DNA of 16,914 bases, from assembly GCA_016283195.1 (NCBI GenBank), contig JAEEML010000033.1, forward strand, positions 1-16,914, written 5' to 3'. Shown piece after piece: positions 7,889-15,813 of this stretch. The notes beneath the pieces were generated by a model. The model was not told where the DNA came from, did no database searches, and saw only the letters and a program-made list of their open reading frames with translations. The position numbers and the translations under genes were made by a program. Source of the DNA: Deltaproteobacteria bacterium. Lineage in GTDB: Bacteria > JAEEML01. Position 1 is the first letter of the stretch, and each line of letters starts with the position of its first letter.

Positions 7889-7910
7889 GCGAGAACAAAG
7901 TGGACGCACA

Positions 7911-7998
7911 TGGCGGAGGAGTAGGGATTCGAACCCCAGGTAGCTTTCACTACAACGGTTTTCAAGACCGCCGCCATCGACCACTCGGCCACTCCTCC
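7911..7998 (-). tRNA. tRNA-Ser(UGA)
   Basis: Class II tRNA of 88 bases with encoded CCA (7913-7911). The acceptor stem is GGAGGAG/CTCCTCC, and the anticodon loop CTTGAAA sits on stem GCGGT/ACCGT. The anticodon is TGA (7964-7962), reading UCN codons. A serine-type long variable arm and GGGGTTCGAATCCC T-arm region are present. It is the first of two tandem serine tRNAs and lies just downstream of a strong -35 promoter. Confidence 0.96.
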
Positions 7999-8015
7999 GT
8001 GTGGTCTTGCAGCCT

Positions 8016-8042
8016 TCTATAGTAAAAGAAATTACTTGTCAA
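8016..8042 (-). promoter_or_regulatory. Predicted promoter of the tRNA-Ser pair
   Basis: A perfect TTGACA (8042-8037) and TATAGA (8021-8016) are separated by 15 bases, slightly short. Transcription would begin near 8009, just ahead of the tRNA at 7998. An A/T-only tract upstream of the -35 (8045-8059) resembles an UP element, as expected for stable-RNA genes. Confidence 0.6.
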
Positions 8043-8067
8043 GGAAAATTTTTACTTTTGTGAAAAA

Positions 8068-8736
8068 TCAATCAACCTTGGTGCCGGTGATGAGAGTAGC
8101 TACGCCGATATTATCTTGCGGCGGAGTTAGAGAAACGCGGTTGGGATTCATGGTGGCACCGGTGATGGGGGCGCGCTCAAGGCCACTATTTACTGCTCTT
8201 TCAGCCGGGCGAGTAGCTACTGTAGCCACCGGAGCAGATAGGTGCGAGACAATTGTTTTATAAGTATTAGCCAGCTTCAGCATGCGTTTTTGCTCCGGTG
8301 ACATGCGCCTTATAACCCGCTTGTCTTTTACCAGATTACCGCTGCTGTTGGTGATTATAACCTGTTGCTGGCTGGTTATATAGCGCTCAATCTCTTTGGC
8401 TGCTTCCTGGGCTTTTTGGCTGGCTTCTTTATCTAATTTGGCCTGTTGTTGCAGAAAAACGGCCCAATCTTCCAGCATAGTCATGATGGTTTCATGCTGA
8501 TTTTGATTGATGCGTGCGAGACATTCATAGCTTAAATCACTGTATTTGCTGACATTTACGCCAAAATCACTATAGCTGGCTATGATAGTGGAAATAACGC
8601 TTTTGGTGGCGCTATCCAGAGTAGTATTGGCAGCCAAGCCGGCTTGTGCCTGAGCCAGAGCCTTTTGTTCCGGTGATTGCTTTTGGCTGGAAACAAGCTC
8701 TTCATTTACCCGCATATTAGTATTTAATTCGACCAT
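8068..8736 (-). CDS. Uncharacterised 222-aa Gln/Ala-rich protein
   Basis: I do not recognise this protein. It is hydrophilic, has no signal peptide or membrane segment, and is rich in Gln, Ala, Ser and Thr. The N-terminal 40 residues are polar and likely disordered (SSQKQSPEQKALAQAQAG). Residues about 40-130 look helical, with a probable coiled coil (FLQQQAKLDKEASQKAQEAAKEIER in part). The last 50 residues are Pro/Thr/Asn-rich and probably unstructured. A GGGGAG site lies about seven bases before ATG, and codon use matches its neighbours, so it is probably a real gene. It follows the AspT-type transporter gene by 89 bases on the same strand. A GATAAT (5 of 6 bases of the -10 consensus) in that gap could give it its own promoter, but no good -35 is seen. 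A polar N-terminus plus central coiled coil also occurs in some secreted effectors or translocators; that is only a guess. Confidence 0.7.
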   Translation of the reverse strand: MVELNTNMRVNEELVSSQKQSPEQKALAQAQAGLAANTTLDSATKSVISTIIASYSDFGVNVSKYSDLSYECLARINQNQHETIMTMLEDWAVFLQQQAKLDKEASQKAQEAAKEIERYITSQQQVIITNSSGNLVKDKRVIRRMSPEQKRMLKLANTYKTIVSHLSAPVATVATRPAERAVNSGLERAPITGATMNPNRVSLTPPQDNIGVATLITGTKVD

Positions 8737-8748
8737 GATGTTCTCCCC

Positions 8749-8808
8749 TGCTAGAGAAAAGGTACGGCGCTATTATCGCGTAAAACGGTTAAAAGTTGCT
8801 AGAGAAAA
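8749..8808. repeat. 12-base direct repeat pair upstream of the 222-aa gene
   Basis: TGCTAGAGAAAA occurs at 8749-8760 and exactly again at 8797-8808, 48 bases apart (start to start). The copies bracket the probable promoter region of the 222-aa gene. They could be paired regulator sites or a chance or duplication remnant. Confidence 0.6.
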
Positions 8809-8825
8809 ATTGGCCTGGTTGCCGG

Positions 8826-10496
8826 TTAAAGGGCGCACAATATAATTACTAAAACTTGGGCCATGATGACGCGCACCAGTAAAGTTAAGGGATAAACGGC
8901 GGCATAACAGACAGAAAGGGCGTCGCTTTTTACCATGTGCGAGGCAAAGGCCAGTGCGGCTGTATCGGTCATAGAACCGGATAAAATGCCCAAAATGGAA
9001 ACATAATCGAGCTTCATCACTCTGTTAGCAAAAATAGCAACAATAACCGGCGGTAACATGGTGATGAGCGCGGCCAGCCCCATCCAGACAAAGCCGTCGC
9101 CGGAGGTAATAGCGCTCCAGAGCAGCGGGCCGGAGACGAGGCCCACACAGGCTAAGAAAAGGGCGAGCCCCAAATCGCGCATCATGGATTTGGCCGGATT
9201 GGGCATATAGGCTACAAAGGGGCCAATCTCCCGTATATTGCCCATAAACATAGCTACGAGCAGCGGGCCGCCGGCGAGGCCCAGCTTGATGGGCGCCGGC
9301 ATTGTGGGAAAGGTGAAGGGAATGCTGCCCACTAAAATGCCCAAGGCAATACCGGTAAATATGGGAGTTAAATGGGTCTCTTCCAGGCTTTTTATGGAGT
9401 CGCCCAAAAAAGCGGCGGCATTATCTATGGCTGTGCTGTGGCCTACCAGCATCAGGCGGTCGCCAAAATGGATGCGCTCATCACTAGAGGGAGTGAACTC
9501 AATGCCGGCTCTTATAATGCGGGTAATAACGACGCCAAAGCGATTGGAGAGGTTTAAATCGCCGATATGGCTGCCGGCGGCCTCGGCTTTGGTTACCACG
9601 ACGCGTCTATAGACAATTTGGCTGGGCAGACTGGGCAGTTCTACTTCGCTGATGCGCCCGACGATGGCGGTGAAACTATCCACCCGCTCCTGAGTGCCCA
9701 CGGCGTGGAGAATATCACCCGCCTGAATGATGGAATCGGCGGTGGCGAGTTTTTGCGTGCCGCTGTGGTAAATTCTGGTGACCACTACTCCCTGGCCGGC
9801 TATTTTGGCTAAGGTGGCAATATCTTTGCCGATGAGATTTTGATTCAAAACATCCACATTGGCACAAACTATAGCCGGAAGCTTGGGCTCATTTTGTTGT
9901 TCAAAGAGTTTTTCCTCTTTGTCCAAATCAATCTTTAGAACATATTTCAGCACAATCATAACCAGGATGAGAAAGAAAATACTGCCCGGATAAGCTACGG
10001 CATAACCGAGGTTAGCTAAAGTGGCATTGCCGGCCTGGCCGGGAAAGGCGCTTAAAGCCTGCTGGGCAGCGCCCAGAGCCGGGGTGGAGGTGACAGCGCC
10101 GGATAAAAGACCGATGGCCAGCGAGACATCCAGCTTACCGATAAGGACAATTAAAACAATAAACAGGGAACCCAGGGCAATAATGGCCAGCGCCAGCAGA
10201 TTAAGCTTTAAGCCCTTCTTTTTTAAAGAGGCTAAAAAGCTGGGCCCCACTTGTAAACCGATGGCGTACAAAAAGAGCGTTAGGCCAAAATCACGCACGA
10301 AATTCAGCATATCGGTGTCCATGGTGATGCCCATCACCCCCAGAAAGAGGCCGGCAAAAAGAACGCCGCTGGTGCCGAGGCTCAGCCCTTTAATTTGCAA
10401 TTGGCCGAGTCCCAGCCCTAAACTGATAACGAGGCACAAAACGAGTAACGATTGTGCCGAGATGCTTTGCGATGCTAAAATAGATATGTTGCTCAT
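8826..10496 (-). CDS. AspT/YidE-type transporter (Asp-Al_Ex with two RCK_C domains)
   Basis: A 556-residue inner-membrane transporter of the aspartate:alanine exchanger family. The N-terminal membrane half (residues about 15-185) contains GAVTSTPALGAA (133-144). Two cytosolic TrkA-C/RCK_C-like ligand domains follow (about 206-281 and 291-366). The C-terminal membrane half (about 375-555) contains the matching motif GSMTDTAALAFA (507-518). This inverted-repeat layout and length match AspT and E. coli YidE/YbjL. AspT exchanges aspartate for alanine; the substrate of YidE-like members is unknown, so a dicarboxylate or amino-acid substrate is inference. Its ATG overlaps the stop of the ycaO-like gene in the four bases ATGA and lacks a strong ribosome site of its own, so it is probably translated by coupling. 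Confidence 0.92.
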   Translation of the reverse strand: MSNISILASQSISAQSLLVLCLVISLGLGLGQLQIKGLSLGTSGVLFAGLFLGVMGITMDTDMLNFVRDFGLTLFLYAIGLQVGPSFLASLKKKGLKLNLLALAIIALGSLFIVLIVLIGKLDVSLAIGLLSGAVTSTPALGAAQQALSAFPGQAGNATLANLGYAVAYPGSIFFLILVMIVLKYVLKIDLDKEEKLFEQQNEPKLPAIVCANVDVLNQNLIGKDIATLAKIAGQGVVVTRIYHSGTQKLATADSIIQAGDILHAVGTQERVDSFTAIVGRISEVELPSLPSQIVYRRVVVTKAEAAGSHIGDLNLSNRFGVVITRIIRAGIEFTPSSDERIHFGDRLMLVGHSTAIDNAAAFLGDSIKSLEETHLTPIFTGIALGILVGSIPFTFPTMPAPIKLGLAGGPLLVAMFMGNIREIGPFVAYMPNPAKSMMRDLGLALFLACVGLVSGPLLWSAITSGDGFVWMGLAALITMLPPVIVAIFANRVMKLDYVSILGILSGSMTDTAALAFASHMVKSDALSVCYAAVYPLTLLVRVIMAQVLVIILCAL

Positions 10497-11986
10497 AAAC
10501 CGGCCTGATTTTTTAAAACAGCAGTTAAATTGCTGAGTTTATCATTTAAATAATTTAAGCCGCTCTGTTTTATCTTGCCCCGTTCTTTAAGCGCGGCGCG
10601 GTAATCGGCTCCAAAAAGTTGCTCTTTGGGGAGCATAGCCAAAATTGAGGGGAGCATAATGGCGACCATGGGCATTTTGGTAAGCTCTTTTAACTTCTGG
10701 TTTTTGTTTAAATCGGCCATGAGGTAGCGGATGGCTTCCTTTGGGCGGCCGCCTTCGTTATATACGGAGGCTAAAGTGCCCTCAGGATTTTCAAAGGGAG
10801 TGTTTATGATGCTGCCCATGGTGGGGCTAAAGAGGCGCAGAGCGGGAATCTTAAGATCTTTATGAGTAATATCGTAATAATAAAGCTTATGCCCGGCACT
10901 TTCCGCCGCTTTAATAAGTACACTTAATTTTTCTTTAAAATCATCAAGATGCCAGGATTTTACCGCGCTGACAGCCAGCGGCTCACCGCTTGCCAGAAAG
11001 TTTTCTGGATTAACGAAATTTAAAAAGCCCATGTGCTGGCGGCCGAATTGCTCATTAAAGAGTGAAAGATCCATGCGCATTTTTTCTTCGGCGGCCACCA
11101 TAATAGCCCGCCCCTCGGCATATTCGGAAAGAGCGCGGTTTATCGCTCTTTCCACCTCCAGGTGTGTGCCCTGGCCGAGGCCCCATTCCAAAATCTTGCC
11201 CTCCTGGTTTAAATCGTGGCCGCGGGCAATAATGGTGGGTATGCCCATAGGTCCGCTTATTTCCAAAAGGTCAAAAGTAATACCCAGTTTTTGGGCCGCG
11301 TCCAGAAAATCCCGGGCATAGGGTGAAGTGATGGTACTCTTTTCGATGAGGCGCCCGGGGCGGCCGTTTAAATAAAGCTGGCGGATATTTTCGCGCTCAA
11401 TTAGCTCGCAAACGGCTTGGGTGGCCGCCTCGATGAGATTGTTGCCGGCCGCCAGCCCGTTGGATGAAAAGAGCGAGCTATGGTAATTAAAAGGATAGTA
11501 ACAAACGGATTCGTCATTTAAACTCTTAGCCGGGAGCCAGCGCAGGGGCACATTTTTGAGATCTTCCAGATATGTGTCAAAAAGCGGGTTTTTTTCGGCC
11601 CTTGCGGTAAAGTTCATAAAAAAATAGCTTTCCGGTACCAGCGGCAGGCCCTCGGCCTGTAAATCATTGTATGAGGCATAGCGGTAATTAGGGTCGTTTT
11701 CATAATCAAAATCCAGCCAGGAGAGGCGCTCGATGCACTCCATGGCCGCGCTGGCCCGCGCCTGAGATGCAGTTAAACCTTTGCCGCTGCCAAAAGCCCA
11801 GCCGGCATGCACTTCTGCAGAATAACTGCCGGGAATTATTGGAGATCTGTCGATGACTCGCACAGAGTCGCCATGCCATTTGGTGAGCACTTCTTCGGCT
11901 TTTATTTTGGTTTCTTCGGGATTTAAGGCTTTATCTTGATCGGTGCTATGGCGCACCATGCTTTCATCGGCGGAAAAAATAGTCAT
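10493..11986 (-). CDS. YcaO-domain protein
   Basis: A 497-residue YcaO-family enzyme. These proteins use ATP to phosphorylate a backbone amide, giving azolines, thioamides or amidines in peptides; E. coli YcaO instead affects RimO-dependent methylthiolation of ribosomal protein S12. Family ATP-site motifs are visible: ASAAMECIERLS (78-89), NGLAAGNNLIEAATQAVCELIERE (in parts, 176-199) and ERAINRALSEYAEGR (279-293). The C-terminus ends VLKNQAGL and lacks the PxPxP tail typical of azoline-forming cyclodehydratases. No partner E1-like protein, TfuA, dehydrogenase or precursor peptide is seen nearby, so the substrate cannot be named. The start is set by GGGAGGT five bases before ATG. It follows a MATE exporter gene by 108 bases and overlaps the AspT-type transporter gene by four bases. 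Confidence 0.9.
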   Translation of the reverse strand: MTIFSADESMVRHSTDQDKALNPEETKIKAEEVLTKWHGDSVRVIDRSPIIPGSYSAEVHAGWAFGSGKGLTASQARASAAMECIERLSWLDFDYENDPNYRYASYNDLQAEGLPLVPESYFFMNFTARAEKNPLFDTYLEDLKNVPLRWLPAKSLNDESVCYYPFNYHSSLFSSNGLAAGNNLIEAATQAVCELIERENIRQLYLNGRPGRLIEKSTITSPYARDFLDAAQKLGITFDLLEISGPMGIPTIIARGHDLNQEGKILEWGLGQGTHLEVERAINRALSEYAEGRAIMVAAEEKMRMDLSLFNEQFGRQHMGFLNFVNPENFLASGEPLAVSAVKSWHLDDFKEKLSVLIKAAESAGHKLYYYDITHKDLKIPALRLFSPTMGSIINTPFENPEGTLASVYNEGGRPKEAIRYLMADLNKNQKLKELTKMPMVAIMLPSILAMLPKEQLFGADYRAALKERGKIKQSGLNYLNDKLSNLTAVLKNQAGL

Positions 11987-12047
11987 CTTTTACCTCCCGC
12001 ACAGCCTAGCTACTCATAAGCCAACTTTAATATAAAGTGCAGCCTAA

Positions 12048-12065
12048 TTTTGCCTGAAGGCAAAA
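12048..12065. other. Perfect hairpin in the MATE-ycaO gap
   Basis: TTTTGCCT (12048-12055) pairs with AGGCAAAA (12058-12065), and the A run continues to 12069. Read on the minus strand, a run of eight T precedes the stem and AAAA follows it, so this is not a standard terminator for the MATE transcript. It may be an RNA-stability or partial-termination element. Confidence 0.4.
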
Positions 12066-12094
12066 AAAAGTGCCACTTTGTAAAAGGTATATAA

Positions 12095-13489
12095 CTACTT
12101 CTGCGTCAAATTATTTTCCCGCTTTTTCAGGCGGATTAAAAATAATAGACCGCGGAGTGAAAGTTCCATGGCCATAGTCCCCCAAACTCCGGGGAGGCCG
12201 TACTTTTGGGCCATAAAAAAGGCCAGTGGCAAGCGAATGAACCACATGGTTGAAGAATTAATAATGGTGGGCACCAAGGTGTCTCCGGCACCGCGAAATA
12301 CGCCGCTGATAATGATAGAGGCAGCGTAAAGCGGCTCGGCAAAAGCTTCGATGCGCAGCACGGTTGTTCCCAAAGTGCGCACGGCAGTATCCGGTGAAAG
12401 CAGGCCTATAACAAAGGGGGCACTAAGATACATAAGAAGCCCCATAAAACTCATAATTATCATGCCCATAACGGTGGAAAACCAGCTGATCTTTTTGGTG
12501 AGATCATGGCGAAAGGCGCCAATACTCTGGCCTATTAAAGTAGTAGCGGCAGCGGCAATGCCATAGCCCGGCATATAGCAGAGTCCCTCGATGGTGACAG
12601 CGAAAGAATTGGCGGCGAGGGCAGCCATGCCCAGGGGGGCAATTATTTTGGTGGCGGCAATTTGGGCTCCGCACATGATGATTTGTTCCAGGCCTACAGG
12701 CAGGGCTATTTTAAAAGCTTTTTGCAGAATGTGGGGCGCAAAAGTGAATTTTTCCCCTCTCCTTATGGCGAGTTCCGGCGATTTTATGAGCAGAAAATAG
12801 AGTACGAAAACGGCAATAATGAGCTCTGAAATTGCTGTGCCGAGAGCAGCGCCGGTGACGCCTAAATCGGCGCCGGGCAGAGTGACGGTCAGCGGGCCGA
12901 AATGGTAAGCGGCAGTGGGAAAAATAAGTAGAGCATTAAAAAGCACATCGAGAATGCCGGCAAAAATATTTAATAGGCTCGGTGTTTTCATGTTGCCGCT
13001 GCTTTGCAGCATGCCACAGCCGATGGAATGAATCTGCAGCAGCGGTTGCATTAAAACAAAAATGAGAAAATAGCGTCCGGCGTCCTCGGTAATAGCCGCC
13101 TCTCCGCCCAGCCAGGTAGGCAGGGAAAAGCTTATAGCCGAGCCGATGGCGGCCACCAGAAAGCTCAAAATGAGGGCGCTAATGAGGCCATGGCGCACTA
13201 TTTGCCGGGCCGTTTTTTCCTCTTTGGCTCCGATGGCCTGGGCCACCTGTACATTAAAACCGATGCTGACCGCCATAGAGAGGCCAAAGAGCAGCCAGGT
13301 ACTGGTAGCCACAAGGCCGATAGCCGCGGCTGCCTGCGAGCTCAAATGGCCTACCATGGCTGCATCAATGAACTCCATGATGATGGAGGACAAATTGGCC
13401 ATAATAGCCGGGAAGCTAAGAGTGGCAATGAGTTTTATTAAATCCAGCGAAGAGAGGCGCTCATGATTTCTAAGGCGCTCCAGTGACAT
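12095..13489 (-). CDS. MATE-family efflux transporter
   Basis: A 464-residue inner-membrane protein with about twelve predicted membrane helices in two homologous six-helix halves (about 20-235 and 250-455), matching the NorM/DinF-like MATE family in length and layout. Recognisable segments are the N-terminal LSFPAIMANLSSIIMEFIDAAMVGHL region (in part, 29-54), GCGMLQSSGNMKTP, GALGTAISE and the second-half VFRGAGDTLVPTI. Family members export cationic drugs or metabolites in exchange for Na+ or H+; the substrate here is unknown. The start has AAGG seven bases upstream. The gene lies 32 bp after the DUF2490-like gene and 108 bp before ycaO. Its place ahead of YcaO might mean it exports a modified product, but nothing in the sequence proves that. 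Confidence 0.92.
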   Translation of the reverse strand: MSLERLRNHERLSSLDLIKLIATLSFPAIMANLSSIIMEFIDAAMVGHLSSQAAAAIGLVATSTWLLFGLSMAVSIGFNVQVAQAIGAKEEKTARQIVRHGLISALILSFLVAAIGSAISFSLPTWLGGEAAITEDAGRYFLIFVLMQPLLQIHSIGCGMLQSSGNMKTPSLLNIFAGILDVLFNALLIFPTAAYHFGPLTVTLPGADLGVTGAALGTAISELIIAVFVLYFLLIKSPELAIRRGEKFTFAPHILQKAFKIALPVGLEQIIMCGAQIAATKIIAPLGMAALAANSFAVTIEGLCYMPGYGIAAAATTLIGQSIGAFRHDLTKKISWFSTVMGMIIMSFMGLLMYLSAPFVIGLLSPDTAVRTLGTTVLRIEAFAEPLYAASIIISGVFRGAGDTLVPTIINSSTMWFIRLPLAFFMAQKYGLPGVWGTMAMELSLRGLLFLIRLKKRENNLTQK

Positions 13490-13521
13490 AAATAAACCTT
13501 ATTCCCGTCTTTTATCGGTAA

Positions 13522-14259
13522 TCATAGCCTATAGGTATAAGTGAGCCCCAAGATAGTCATATCAGCATCATTTTTATTAGCTATTTCCACATTATGTTCC
13601 ACAAATAGGCCCAGCGAATTCTGCCGCCCCAGGAGGTAATCGGCGCCTAAGAAAAATTTCACTTTTATGACGGCAAAAGAGGCAGCCAGATCATTATATA
13701 ATTCTGCACCGAAAAAGGGAGTGAGGCCGATTTTAGTGATATTATATTCGCCCATGAGGCGGCTGCGCAGATTATGTGTGGTTTTAGCTTTTTTTATTTC
13801 TTGCGCTTCATAGCCGTTACTATCCTGCCCGTTTATTATTACCTCGGTGCGATGAGTGAGTTGATAGCGCTCTCTTAGCGAAAGTTTAAAATTCTTTATG
13901 GGCCAAATGGCGCTCAGTGAGGCGTAAAAGCGATGGCGCGGTGAGCTATAGGCTTCCTGTTTCTCGCCTTTTTGCGTAACGGCTGCCGGGATATAGCGGT
14001 CGATAAATACATAGCCGGTATCGATTTTTAAATATTGCAGCGGCGCATAACTTAGAGCCGGCTCAATAGCCAGGCGCTCAAGCTCATGGGACTTATGCTG
14101 GGTCTTTAGCTCAAAGCCGGCGCCGATAGTTAAATCCTTAAGCAATTTTTGCTTAACACCGGCGGTAAAATCCAGGCCGAAATCATTAGCGGCCAGCGCC
14201 TTGGCCGGAAAGCTTAATAAGAGTACAAAAACAAATATTTTAAGTAAGTTAGTCGCCAT
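13522..14259 (-). CDS. Exported DUF2490-like protein, predicted outer-membrane beta-barrel
   Basis: A 245-residue protein with a clear Sec signal peptide: Lys7, hydrophobic IFVFVLLLSFPAKALA, cleavage after about Ala23. The mature part is a series of alternating strands rich in aromatics (LTIGAGFEL, YLKIDTGYVFID, FYASLSAIWPI, FKLSLRERYQLTHRTE, IGLTPFFGAELYND, VKFFLGADYLLGRQNSLGLFVEHNV, each given in part), ending TILGLTYTYRL. This pattern and the YxL/RERYQLTHR blocks resemble DUF2490 proteins of unknown function, predicted to be small outer-membrane barrels. The C-terminal residue is Leu rather than the usual Phe. The ribosome site (AGAGAAG) is modest. It lies 45 bp after hisS and 32 bp before the MATE gene, so it is probably in their transcript. 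Function unknown. Confidence 0.72.
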   Translation of the reverse strand: MATNLLKIFVFVLLLSFPAKALAANDFGLDFTAGVKQKLLKDLTIGAGFELKTQHKSHELERLAIEPALSYAPLQYLKIDTGYVFIDRYIPAAVTQKGEKQEAYSSPRHRFYASLSAIWPIKNFKLSLRERYQLTHRTEVIINGQDSNGYEAQEIKKAKTTHNLRSRLMGEYNITKIGLTPFFGAELYNDLAASFAVIKVKFFLGADYLLGRQNSLGLFVEHNVEIANKNDADMTILGLTYTYRL

Positions 14260-14304
14260 TATGCTTCTCTTGTCGGGAAGTTGCGGCTCAGTAGGCCCAA
14301 ATGT

Positions 14305-15777
14305 TTAAATTTCGTATCGTTGCAAGATTTTCTTTATTTCCGCAGCCATATCAGAGCGTGCTACCGTTACCTGCGCCGGCTGTTCGCGCCACTCTTCGCG
14401 CGAGGAGATGCCCTTGGCCAGCTCGGTGCCGAGGTACATATCTTTTATAGAAACAGTGCCGGCGGCAAATTCATCGCTACCGGCCACGATGATGGCCGGG
14501 GAACGGCGTTTATCGGCATATTTCATCTGCGCTCTAAAGCCGGAAGTGCCAAGGTAAAGCTCGCTTCTGATGCCACTACTTCTTAGTTCGGCTACCATTT
14601 TTTGATATTCCGGCAGGGCCTCTTTATCCATCACGGTGACGAGGACCGGCCCGGCCGGCGGTTCATTTTTAGCCACTCCCTTGGCGATGAGGGCCGAGAG
14701 CAGGCGGTCGATGCCGATACTGGCTCCGGTTGCCGGCACCCGCTCTTTGGTAAAGCGCGAGAGCAGGCCGTCATAGCGCCCGCCGCCGGCGACCGCCCCA
14801 AATTGGCGCTTTTCGCCTTTTTCATCAGTTATTTCAAAGGTGAGAGTGGCTTCATAAACAATGCCGGTATAATAAGCGAGGCCGCGCACAATGGCGGGAT
14901 CAAAGCGCACCACCCGGCTACTTAGGCCGGCACTTTCTAAAAGAGCGTCCATCTGGCGCAGCTCGGCTACACCTTCCAAGCCGATGGCGCTGCCCTCCAC
15001 CAGTTTTTCCAAATTGGCGCAAACTTCCTGGCGGCTTTCGGCGCCGGCGGAGAGGAAGGAGCAGATTTGCTCAATCTGGCTCTCGTCCAAGTGGGCCCCG
15101 GCTGTGAAGTCACCCGATTCGTCTTTGCGGCCAGGGCCCAGGAGGAGACGCACTCCGCTAAGCCCCAGGCGGTCCAGCTTATCTATAGCCCGGAGAATGG
15201 TGAGATGGCGGCCGCTGCCGTCATCCTCTTTTATGCCGATAGTCTCCAAAATGCCGCTTAAAATCTTGCGATTGCTTACAGAGATTAGAAAGTCATTTTC
15301 CAGCCCCAGGGCACTAAAGGCAGTGGCCAAAATGGTGCACACTTCGGCATCGGCCGCCGGGCTGGCGCTGCCCACGGTATCAAAATCGCACTGATAGAAC
15401 TCTCTAAAGCGCCCGGGGCCGGGCTTTTCCATGCGCCAGACCGGCCCAATGGCATAACGGCGAAAGATAGCTGGCAGATTCTGGCGATTTTGGGCCACAT
15501 AGCGAGCCAGCGGGGCCGTCATGTCATAGCGCAAAGCTATCCATTCATCGTCATCATCTTTTAGGGCAAAAATCCCAGCCATGGGGGTAGATTGCTCCGG
15601 CAGATTTTTGCCCAGGGCATCCACATATTCCATTGAGGGCGTCATGAGCGGTTCAAAGCCGTATAGGCGGTATATAGCGCTGATTTTGGCGATCATGGCC
15701 TCACGGGCCATGAGCTCACCGGCTGCTATACCGCGACAACCGCGGGCTATTCTGGCCGCTACTTTCTTTTCTTCCAT
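14305..15777 (-). CDS. hisS: Histidine--tRNA ligase (long, alphaproteobacterial-like form)
   Basis: Class II histidyl-tRNA synthetase, a cytosolic homodimer that charges tRNA-His. It has 490 residues against about 420 for the common bacterial form. Motifs in order: RYDMTAPLARYVAQN (83-97), motif 2 with FREFYQCDFDTVG (124-136), the histidine loop RGLAYYTG (298-305), GGGRYDGL (331-338) and motif 3 GASIGIDRL (351-359). The anticodon-binding domain follows (about 377-490, VLVTV to ILQRY). The histidine loop has Ala where E. coli and human enzymes have Asp (RGLDYYTG). The mid-domain insertion LRAIDKLDRLG...GRKDESGDFT (195-225) resembles long HisRS of alphaproteobacteria and some other lineages (from memory). 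The start has AGGAG six bases upstream. It lies only 36 bases after the tRNA-Ala terminator, with no clear promoter of its own. Confidence 0.95.
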   Translation of the reverse strand: MEEKKVAARIARGCRGIAAGELMAREAMIAKISAIYRLYGFEPLMTPSMEYVDALGKNLPEQSTPMAGIFALKDDDDEWIALRYDMTAPLARYVAQNRQNLPAIFRRYAIGPVWRMEKPGPGRFREFYQCDFDTVGSASPAADAEVCTILATAFSALGLENDFLISVSNRKILSGILETIGIKEDDGSGRHLTILRAIDKLDRLGLSGVRLLLGPGRKDESGDFTAGAHLDESQIEQICSFLSAGAESRQEVCANLEKLVEGSAIGLEGVAELRQMDALLESAGLSSRVVRFDPAIVRGLAYYTGIVYEATLTFEITDEKGEKRQFGAVAGGGRYDGLLSRFTKERVPATGASIGIDRLLSALIAKGVAKNEPPAGPVLVTVMDKEALPEYQKMVAELRSSGIRSELYLGTSGFRAQMKYADKRRSPAIIVAGSDEFAAGTVSIKDMYLGTELAKGISSREEWREQPAQVTVARSDMAAEIKKILQRYEI

Positions 15778-15813
15778 TTTGGGCTCCTGTGCGGAATAAC
15801 GAAGTCTTTAGGT

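Noticed and set aside
7693-8022. Plus-strand 109-residue frame over the tRNA-Ser genes
   Set aside because: It is read from the antisense strand of two clear tRNAs; segments such as GEGGIRTPG-like text are the usual artefact of tRNA-Ser antisense translation.
12048-12069. Rho-independent terminator between the MATE and ycaO genes
   Set aside because: On the transcribed minus strand the T run precedes the hairpin and A bases follow it, so the order is wrong for an intrinsic terminator; a five-pair stem before the T8 run is too weak.
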